From: Cyanobacteria bacterium UBA8803
Lineage (GTDB): Bacteria; Cyanobacteriota; Cyanobacteriia; Cyanobacteriales; Coleofasciculaceae
Direction: 5' to 3'
DNA: 11,488 nt
Assembly: GCA_003505715.1 (NCBI GenBank)
Contig: DNXU01000322.1
Location: forward strand, 8,034 to 19,521
Positions 6,622 to 11,488 of the stretch are shown piece by piece. Position numbers and translations under genes: made by a program. Under the pieces are notes generated by a model. The model was not told the DNA's origin. It did not search any database and saw only the letters and a list, made by a program, of their open reading frames with translations. Every line of letters begins with the position of its first letter. Within the stretch, counting starts at the first letter, position 1.

Positions 6622-6644
6622 CCCACTTCCCACTCCCCATTCCC
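6622..6644. repeat. CCCAYTY heptamer tract between M61 and ilvE
   Basis: Units CCCACTT, CCCACTC and CCCATTC, plus CC, run in register. This lies within the 80-base gap and creates the spurious open N-terminal extension of ilvE on the other strand. Confidence 0.6.
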
Positions 6645-6651
6645 TAAAAAG

Positions 6652-8427
6652 CTATCCCAACCACCCAGCTAAGTTGCGTTTTTGGGCGTCGGTAGGATTT
6701 TCCACCTGCACGATTTGGTAACGGTTAGGTGGGGCAGTGCCTAGGGTAACGGGTAAACTCAGCAGTATTTCTTGGTGAAAAAGACCAAGCTGAACCGTGT
6801 CACCAGGACGATAATCTTTGAGGCGATCGCTCAATTGTTCGGCAGTGACGCGCCAGCCATTAATTGCCAGCAACTGATCGCCGACATCAACCCCCGCCAC
6901 CCCAGCCGGAGATTGGGCGTCAACAAACTTAACTATCTCCTGCCCATTTTCAGTCTTTACTATCATACCTAAGTAGGGTACAGGTTCTTCTTCCTCAACA
7001 CCGATTAGCTTTAAGCCAAAGGGTTCGAGATACTCATCGAAGGGGAGTTCGGCAGTACCATCAATGTAGTGGTTGAAGAAATCGCTCAAATCTGTATCCG
7101 CAACCGACTCGATCGCATCTCGCAGATGTTGGGGGGTAAAGCCAATTTCCCAGATACCGAACTGCTGCCACATCAGGCGCATCACGTCATCGAGCGATCG
7201 CTGATTGCCATGACGGTTCCGAATCAGTAAATCTAGTAAGAACGACACCAGTTCCCCTTTCAAATAGTAGGAAATCTGGCAGTTGTCGCTGTTAGCATCC
7301 CGCCGATACAGCTTAATCCAGGCATCAAAACTCGACTCAGAAACAGACTGCAACAAACGCCCTGGTGTAGTCTGCAACCGGGTAATTTCCTTACTCAATC
7401 CCTCTAAAAAAGCCTTACTATCGTAGATGCCAGCCCTCAAGGGTATCACTAAATCATAGTAACTCGTTGTTCCTTCACAAAACCACAGAGAGGTTGTATA
7501 GTTTTCCTGCTCGTAGTCAAACTTCTCCAAGGCTTTAGGCCGCAGTCGCTTGACATTCCACAGGTGAAAGAATTCGTGGGCGACTAGCTGCATGAACCGA
7601 TTGTATTTATCCTTTGCTCGAAAACTGAAGCGGGGATAATTCAACGAACAGGAATTTTTGTGTTCTAAACCCCCAAACCCACTAGCAGATAGATGCAGCA
7701 AAAACAAATAGCGCTCGTAAGGCAACCCCCCATATAATTGAGACTCTACCTCAATAATTTTCTGAGTATCGGCAATAATCCGTTCTGGGTCGGCATTTCC
7801 CTCTCCCCAAATGGCCAGTTGATGGGGTTTACCTAGTACCTCAAAGTCATATAGCTGATGACAACCAATTTCAAACGGGCTATCGACCAAGGTGTCAAAA
7901 TCTTTCGCCTCGAAGGTATTGGTGGTTGCTTCACCAACAGCAGGTAGGGGAGTTGTAACTTGCCAATCGGGTTTAGGTGGTATGATGGTGACGCGAATTG
8001 GCTGTTGCTCAAATCCGGGAATGAAAAAGAACAGGGCGGCACCGTTGAAATAGCCGTGGGTAGCGTCTAGGTGATTGGTTCTTACTGATAATTCATTCGC
8101 AAACACGCGGTAACGCACGATAATGTCTAAGGCGTCTTCTGTCTTAATTTGCCAATGATTTTTACTGAGTTTTTGCCAAGGCAACGGTTTAAGCTTGTTA
8201 CCCGCATCGACCCAAAACTCTTGTACCTGTTTAGCATACTCCCGCACCAAGTAAGAGCCTGGAGTCCAAACAGGCATTTTCAAATTCAGCACCGATTCAG
8301 ACCACCCTCGCACTTGCAGCGTCACCTCGAATAGATGGGATTGAGGTTGCGGCATTGCCACTTGGTAGTGAAGGGTTGGTGCAGTGCTGGGTAGGTTACT
8401 GGGGCGAACGGTTGTTGCTTCAGTCAT
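6652..8427 (-). CDS. M61-family metallopeptidase with PDZ domain
   Basis: This is a 591-residue zinc peptidase of the glycyl-aminopeptidase-like M61 family. The N-terminal beta-rich M61_N domain covers about 18-200 (LHYQVAMPQPQSHLFEV..., PVWTPGSYLVREYAKQV). GGLEH is at 252-256. The gluzincin zinc site is HEFFH (284-288, His284, Glu285, His288), followed by LWNVKRLRP, and the third ligand is likely Glu318 in FCEGTTSYYD. A PDZ domain follows at about 485-550, with YLGM as the probable carboxylate-binding loop and SPAGVAGVDVGDQLLAING as the core. No signal peptide is visible, so a cytosolic location is likely, although other M61 members are exported. Length and order match typical cyanobacterial homologues. 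It starts at ATG 8427 without a clear Shine-Dalgarno sequence. HIP1 octamers at 6823 and 7194 support long residence in the genome. The physiological substrate is unknown; the PDZ domain suggests recognition of exposed C-termini. Confidence 0.94.
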   Translation of the reverse strand: MTEATTVRPSNLPSTAPTLHYQVAMPQPQSHLFEVTLQVRGWSESVLNLKMPVWTPGSYLVREYAKQVQEFWVDAGNKLKPLPWQKLSKNHWQIKTEDALDIIVRYRVFANELSVRTNHLDATHGYFNGAALFFFIPGFEQQPIRVTIIPPKPDWQVTTPLPAVGEATTNTFEAKDFDTLVDSPFEIGCHQLYDFEVLGKPHQLAIWGEGNADPERIIADTQKIIEVESQLYGGLPYERYLFLLHLSASGFGGLEHKNSCSLNYPRFSFRAKDKYNRFMQLVAHEFFHLWNVKRLRPKALEKFDYEQENYTTSLWFCEGTTSYYDLVIPLRAGIYDSKAFLEGLSKEITRLQTTPGRLLQSVSESSFDAWIKLYRRDANSDNCQISYYLKGELVSFLLDLLIRNRHGNQRSLDDVMRLMWQQFGIWEIGFTPQHLRDAIESVADTDLSDFFNHYIDGTAELPFDEYLEPFGLKLIGVEEEEPVPYLGMIVKTENGQEIVKFVDAQSPAGVAGVDVGDQLLAINGWRVTAEQLSDRLKDYRPGDTVQLGLFHQEILLSLPVTLGTAPPNRYQIVQVENPTDAQKRNLAGWLG

Positions 8428-8752
8428 TATTTAAAGAATTTAGGAATTAGCTGTGAGCAATTAGGGATTAGCATGAGAACTCTGGGCAGGTGCTAATACG
8501 GGCGCAAGCAGCCTCTTCCACCTCTAGCAAGGAGGAACCACCGTGCCACCCATAGGGTTGGGAACTAGGGGTAGGAAAAAGATTGAGCCATTAGTCGATT
8601 TGACTCCGTTAAAGCCCACAAGTTCCCTTTTTTCCAGTCTGCAACTTCCCCCTTCCTTGAGGATGGGCTGCTTGACTCCCCTATAGCCACCTAGGAAGAG
8701 CCGAATCAGACTTAGACGTTTTACCGCTCTGACCTCCCAACCTTGGGAAGTT
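8428..8752. other. Unassigned intergenic stretch with no supported gene
   Basis: This is the left part of a 536-base gap between the M61 and Crp-like genes. Two frames stay nearly open: minus 8524-8802, and a plus frame from 8475 to 8759 with two internal TAGs at 8526 and 8683. I recognise no family in either. It contains several short complementary segments, such as AGCCCA/TGGGCT, and ends in a tight TCCCAA / TTGGGA hairpin (about 8735-8748) resembling the one in the MITE at 1898-1915. It may be a degenerated coding tail, a structured RNA or a leader for the M61 gene. Confidence 0.35.
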
Positions 8753-8797
8753 GGATGAGGGATGAGGGATGAAGGATGAGGGATGAAGGATGATGAG
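8753..8797. repeat. GGATGAR heptamer array, six units
   Basis: The units from 8753 are GGATGAG, GGATGAG, GGATGAA, GGATGAG, GGATGAA and GGATGAT, followed by GAG. They are the inverse of the heptamers at 1-14. Translations of this tract (SSLIPHP-type) are artefacts and do not support a gene. Confidence 0.85.
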
Positions 8798-8937
8798 TAC
8801 AAATCTCTCTCCTCTCCCTCTTCTTGGCGTCAGTTCTGCGGGATAAAAGTGCAGCATCAAGGCCAGAGCCTAATACTATTCTACGGGCAACAGCTGTTTG
8901 TTGTCCGATCTGCCGGGACAAGTATCGTCTAATGGAC

Positions 8938-8957
8938 GGCCATATTTTTGCATGGCC
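8938..8957 (-). terminator. Small hairpin downstream of the Crp-like gene
   Basis: GGCCAT (8938-8943) pairs with ATGGCC (8952-8957) around an 8-base loop, starting 7 bases after the regulator's stop codon on the minus strand. There is no following T-run, so intrinsic termination is weakly supported. The remaining DNA to 8797 shows nothing else recognisable. Confidence 0.3.
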
Positions 8958-8963
8958 CAAGCT

Positions 8964-8977
8964 CTAAACCCGCCCCG
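8964..8977 (-). repeat. Inverted copy of CGGGGCGGGTTTAG repeat at the regulator's stop codon
   Basis: Read on the minus strand this is CGGGGCGGGTTTAG, identical over 14 bases to 5568-5581. Its TAG is the stop codon of the Crp-like gene and it encodes the last residues. Confidence 0.7.
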
Positions 8978-9647
8978 CTAAATGAGTTAGCTGCTTGAGA
9001 TTGATTAGACAGAGCGTTTTCTCCTGGGAGTCAACATTGGCCCAGCCCTTACTTTCAAGTTTTTGCATAATTTTAGCCGTATCTTCAACGCTGATATCAG
9101 TCACGTCGGCCAAGTCCTGGTATGGAATATCAAAGATTTCCGTTCCTTTTTCCGTCAATTTACCGTAACTGTCGGCCAAGTTAACTAGCGTATTGGCCAA
9201 CTTAACCGCAGGTGGCTGATGGCGTCGTTGAAAGCGAAGATTGGTAAGGCGCAGGCGTCGCACCATTAATTGCAACATCCGGTGGTGCAACTGGGGGTCT
9301 TTGAAGAGGGTCTGAATGAACCGCTGAGCCGAGACGCTGAGTAGCTTAACTGGTGAAAGCGCTACCACATCGGTGGAACGGGGAGATTCATCAAGAATTG
9401 CCATTTCACCAAAAAAATCTCCCTTTCCCAAGATGGCCAGCGTGACCGCATCGTCGCCGTGAAGGCGTCGCACTTTGACCCAGCCAGAGACAATAAAATA
9501 AACAGCATTACCCCAGGCATCTTCCATCAAAACAGCTCTCCCTGTCGGGTATTCATGTTCTACTCCAACAGACAACAGCCATTCTAATGTTTCTGGGTTT
9601 GCTGTATTAAACAGGGGGAAAAGCTCGCTAAAAGCTTTGGTTTGCAT
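8964..9647 (-). CDS. Crp/Fnr-family transcriptional regulator
   Basis: This 227-residue DNA-binding regulator has an N-terminal cyclic-nucleotide-binding beta-barrel (about 10-125), a dimerisation helix (about 108-140) and a C-terminal winged helix (about 145-220). The phosphate-binding cassette is intact: FGEMAILDESPRSTDV with Gly80, Glu81, Arg90, Ser91 and Thr92. These match the residues that contact cAMP in E. coli Crp, so cAMP (or another cyclic nucleotide) is plausible, as for cyanobacterial SyCRP1. There are no Fnr-type N-terminal cysteines. The HTH (about 174-202, YQDLADVTDISVEDTAKIMQKLESKG) departs from the Crp recognition helix SRETVGR: it reads SVEDTAK, losing the first Arg and replacing the last by Lys, so it should not read the classic TGTGA site. 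The start ATG at 9647 has no clear Shine-Dalgarno sequence. The final codons (AGRV and stop) fall in a dispersed repeat. Confidence 0.92.
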   Translation of the reverse strand: MQTKAFSELFPLFNTANPETLEWLLSVGVEHEYPTGRAVLMEDAWGNAVYFIVSGWVKVRRLHGDDAVTLAILGKGDFFGEMAILDESPRSTDVVALSPVKLLSVSAQRFIQTLFKDPQLHHRMLQLMVRRLRLTNLRFQRRHQPPAVKLANTLVNLADSYGKLTEKGTEIFDIPYQDLADVTDISVEDTAKIMQKLESKGWANVDSQEKTLCLINLKQLTHLAGRV

Positions 9648-9726
9648 GAAAGGTGATAAAAGTGGGATCTGGTCTAGATTCCGGACAAGGACTTAATTTC
9701 AAGCCTTTCTGGCACTTCCTAGTCGT

Positions 9727-9745
9727 ATTGTAATCAAAGTACAAT
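9727..9745 (-). promoter_or_regulatory. Palindrome ATTGTA-N7-TACAAT upstream of the Crp-like gene
   Basis: Perfect 6-base arms (9727-9732 and 9740-9745) lie 80-98 bases before the ATG. On the minus strand the second arm reads TACAAT, a good -10 box, without a recognisable -35. It could be an operator, an activator-dependent promoter, or both. The rest of the 268-base gap (9648-9915) holds an imperfect palindrome ACTACTTTAAAATAGT at 9832-9847 and AT-rich DNA, and no gene. Confidence 0.35.
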
Positions 9746-9915
9746 TCATTGAGTTAGGGGCTGACTTGAAAATAGGGCTCCAGGGCAGAAGAATTTTCCT
9801 GGGTTATTTGGTGTAAGCAGTTCATGGCTTGACTACTTTAAAATAGTATACATTACACTAAAATATATTAGATAGTTTTATATTCAATTAGAGCTAATTT
9901 TACCATCAATTCGGC

Positions 9916-10623
9916 TTATTCCTGCACCGATGAGCAAAATGGCACTACAGCAATTACCTCTTTAGTTTCCATGTACCATTGACTTTCGCGAACGTACTTA
10001 ACAGTATGTACTTCCAGTTCGCCATACAACTTATCCTGGGAAGCGATCGCTAAATTTTTCAGTTCTGCAAAATATTCCCGACCAACGGGATCGAGAATCC
10101 GTCCTAGGGATACATGCCCTAAACTGGATTGGTGTAACGATGCCCAAGGGAGTTTTGCACGCAGTTGAGTTCGCACCTCATCAAAATCTGCATAACCTTT
10201 CACGATTATTGTACCGTCTGCCGTTATCAAAAATCCTCGATAAGAAAAGGTTAAAGGGGGGCACTCGGACAGTACCTCTCTCAGAATCTCAGGGGTTTTT
10301 AACAGGCAAGTGTGATCGACAATTTCTTCGGGTCGTTTGATGATAAAAAGTTCCCAGTGGTAATTCTCAGGCAGCACTTGGTAAAATCGAGTGTTGGCTG
10401 GGATTGTTTCAGCAATCTGACGGACAATAGCTTGAAAGTTCTGGGTTAAAAGATGGGGTAGAGGGAGGCCAGCTAGAATTGTCCATACTTCAAAGTATCT
10501 AGGCACAATTCTATCGTTTTCTAGATGGAACAGGCGACGAGATATAGCCAAATTATCAACAGAGAAATCAGCAATTTTTTCCAAATTTTTCTGAATTTGT
10601 TGGTATCGTTCTTCTAATTCCAT
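9916..10623 (-). CDS. 2H-phosphoesterase-like (LigT/DUF1868-type) protein
   Basis: With the start at ATG 10623 this is a 235-residue soluble protein. In the second half HVSLGRI is a canonical 2H motif (H-x-S-hydrophobic). About 81 residues earlier NYHWELFIIKRP has a histidine at the expected spacing of the first motif, but with Glu where Ser/Thr is usual. The C-terminal ELEVHTVKYVRESQWYMETKEVIAVVPF also looks like the closing strands of 2H proteins (2'-5' RNA ligase, cyclic phosphodiesterase). The family acts on cyclic or 2'-5' phosphodiesters of nucleotides or RNA, though this assignment is by motif only and the substrate is unknown. A longer frame begins at GTG 10707 and overlaps the upstream gene by 14 bases. 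I reject that start because its first residues (RGGFILFAGK) are encoded by a dispersed repeat. It lies between the upstream conserved gene and the Crp-like regulator, all on the same strand. Confidence 0.7.
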   Translation of the reverse strand: MELEERYQQIQKNLEKIADFSVDNLAISRRLFHLENDRIVPRYFEVWTILAGLPLPHLLTQNFQAIVRQIAETIPANTRFYQVLPENYHWELFIIKRPEEIVDHTCLLKTPEILREVLSECPPLTFSYRGFLITADGTIIVKGYADFDEVRTQLRAKLPWASLHQSSLGHVSLGRILDPVGREYFAELKNLAIASQDKLYGELEVHTVKYVRESQWYMETKEVIAVVPFCSSVQE

Positions 10624-10659
10624 AACCGCTTTTACACTTGGGGTCTTCCCGGCGAACAA

Positions 10660-10678
10660 GATAAATCCGCCCCTACAT
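10660..10678 (-). repeat. Dispersed repeat GTAGGGGCGGATTTATC between two minus-strand genes
   Basis: On the minus strand the sequence reads ATGTAGGGGCGGATTTATC, a variant of GGGGCGGGTTTAG seen at 5568 and 8964. It lies in the 70-base spacer before the preferred start of the 2H-like gene and would be translated as RGGFIL if the upstream GTG were used. Confidence 0.6.
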
Positions 10679-10693
10679 ATAATTGTGCGATCG

Positions 10694-11389
10694 TTAATCT
10701 GACTCACCAGGAGTTAATATATCAGCTGGCGTCCCATCTTGCTGTTCGACCACTTTCTTGAGTTTGAGGTAAAACCCTGAAGAATCAGGCGGTGGCGTGA
10801 ATTGATGAATTGGGTTTTTGTTCGCCTCACCGCGAGACCAATCTATCTCAAGAGCAACATTGATATTACCATTAGTAGGCACCTCTGGCATCGGATAATC
10901 TTCCTGAAGCTCCGTCTCGCTTACCTCTGTTATCTCAGTCATGGCAGAGGGCAAATTATCTGATGCCAAAATTGGTAATGGCTCCTCCTGAGAACTCACC
11001 TCCAACAAAGGACTATCATCAATCTCATCCGGGACACTCTCAGCCAGAATCAATGGGCTAGGTTCTGGGTTCAGCTCAGTTAAGGTTGCCTTGAAAGGTG
11101 CCGCTAAATTTTGGGGCAATTTGCGGCAAATCAGCCGCTCGAACTCATGATTAAAGCGATAAATAGGCTGTCCTCGCCGAGACCAAACGGACAGAATTTG
11201 CTCGACAGAAACAGCTTTATACCGTCCTTGGTAAAGAGCCTCAATCACAGCTAAACGAATCCAATGAGGCTCATAAATTTCCAGCCAATGTTTGACTAGT
11301 TCTTGCGGAGAATAACCCCTCAGTTCAAACCCATAGTGACTGAGTAATATCATGGCATAGGCAACTGCTGAATCCGAGTCCCTGGTCAT
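10694..11389 (-). CDS. Conserved-looking hypothetical protein with N-terminal helical domain, 231 aa
   Basis: I do not recognise a named family. Residues 1-92 look like a compact, mostly helical domain rich in aromatic and basic residues (HYGFELRGYSPQELVKHWLEIYEPHWIRLAVIEALYQGRYKAVSVEQIL, in pieces; then SVWSRRGQPIYRFNHEFERLI). A polar, strongly acidic low-complexity middle follows at about 105-165, rich in Glu, Pro and Ser (SSQEEPLPI, TEVSETELQED). The basic-hydrophobic C-terminal part (about 175-231, including SGFYLKLKKVVEQQ) ends in an acidic tail. There is no signal peptide or membrane segment. This design, a small folded domain plus acidic linker plus short tail, suggests a protein- or nucleic-acid-binding adaptor, but that is only inference. 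ATG 11389 is the first good start; directly upstream is a heptamer array rather than a normal leader. The next gene lies 70 bases downstream on the same strand. Confidence 0.75.
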   Translation of the reverse strand: MTRDSDSAVAYAMILLSHYGFELRGYSPQELVKHWLEIYEPHWIRLAVIEALYQGRYKAVSVEQILSVWSRRGQPIYRFNHEFERLICRKLPQNLAAPFKATLTELNPEPSPLILAESVPDEIDDSPLLEVSSQEEPLPILASDNLPSAMTEITEVSETELQEDYPMPEVPTNGNINVALEIDWSRGEANKNPIHQFTPPPDSSGFYLKLKKVVEQQDGTPADILTPGESD

Positions 11390-11399
11390 TGATGGCTGG

Positions 11400-11462
11400 T
11401 TGTTGGTTGTTGGTTGTTGGTTGTTGGTTGTTGGTTGTTAGTTGTTAGTTGTTGGTTGTTAG
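11400..11462. repeat. TTGTTRG heptamer array, nine units, in the leader of the last gene
   Basis: There are nine contiguous heptamers: five TTGTTGG, two TTGTTAG, one TTGTTGG and one TTGTTAG. The array ends 10 bases before the ATG at 11389, so on the coding strand the message would carry a CAA-rich, G-poor and probably unstructured leader if the promoter lies beyond the array. It matches the shorter tract at 5455-5485. Confidence 0.9.
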
Positions 11463-11488
11463 TTATTAGATCACAACAAATTACAAAC

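Noticed and set aside
6572..6640. N-terminal extension of IlvE from ATG 6640
   Set aside because: The 23 extra residues come partly from a CCCAYTY heptamer tract and do not resemble IlvE N-termini; ATG 6571 gives the usual length.
8753..8797. Heptamer array as a CRISPR or similar array
   Set aside because: Units are 7 bases and contiguous, with no spacers; simple tandem repeat.
8524..8802. Minus-strand 92-residue ORF
   Set aside because: Its first part is a translation of the GGATGAR heptamers and the rest has no recognisable motif or ribosome-binding site.
8721..8960. Minus-strand 79-residue ORF
   Set aside because: It ends in translated heptamers and has no family signature; a 25-codon alternative frame (8876-8953) is too short to support.
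2132..10050. Nine GCGATCGC octamers as regulatory sites
   Set aside because: These are HIP1 sequences, abundant genome-wide in many cyanobacteria and mostly inside genes; used only as a marker of organism type.

Overview
The window looks like part of a cyanobacterial chromosome, probably from a filamentous form. The evidence is an NDH-1 NdhD subunit of cyanobacterial/plastid type, nine copies of the HIP1 octamer GCGATCGC, several tracts of tandem heptamers of the kind known as STRR repeats in cyanobacteria, small dispersed palindromes, and a zinc-ribbon Ser/Thr kinase typical of the phylum. No rRNA, tRNA or CRISPR array was seen.

Layout. The left part is on the + strand: ndhD (154-1719), a repeat-filled gap holding a dispersed palindrome and a MITE-like element, a small coiled-coil protein (2006-2524), a 77-residue exported or membrane-anchored peptide (2625-2858), and a decayed IS200/IS605-type element (about 2870-3524) that keeps only the C-terminal half of tnpB. 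Everything to the right is on the - strand. In transcription order from the right edge these are a conserved unknown gene (10694-11389), a 2H-phosphoesterase-like gene (9916-10623), a Crp/Fnr-type regulator (8964-9647), an M61 peptidase with a PDZ domain (6652-8427), the branched-chain aminotransferase ilvE (5657-6571), and a zinc-ribbon/kinase/beta-helix protein (3505-5409). The kinase gene runs convergently into the IS remnant, and its stop codon lies inside the IS right-end hairpin.

The genes do not form one pathway. NdhD belongs to thylakoid respiratory and cyclic electron flow, IlvE to branched-chain amino-acid metabolism, M61 to proteolysis, and the Crp-like protein and the kinase to signalling. 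M61 and ilvE may be co-transcribed, as may the two rightmost genes.

The strongest unifying observation is how repeats and mobile DNA shape gene ends. The IS right end supplies the last codons of the kinase. A dispersed GC-rich repeat contains the stop codon of the Crp-like gene. A related repeat fills the spurious N-terminal extension of the 2H-like gene. A heptamer tract fills the spurious extension of ilvE, and a nine-unit heptamer array forms the leader of the rightmost gene. The best candidate for something worth following up is the IS remnant: two hairpins at its ends share an architecture of a stem with one bulged T and a GAYA tetraloop, with IS608-like guide and cleavage tetranucleotides at the right end.
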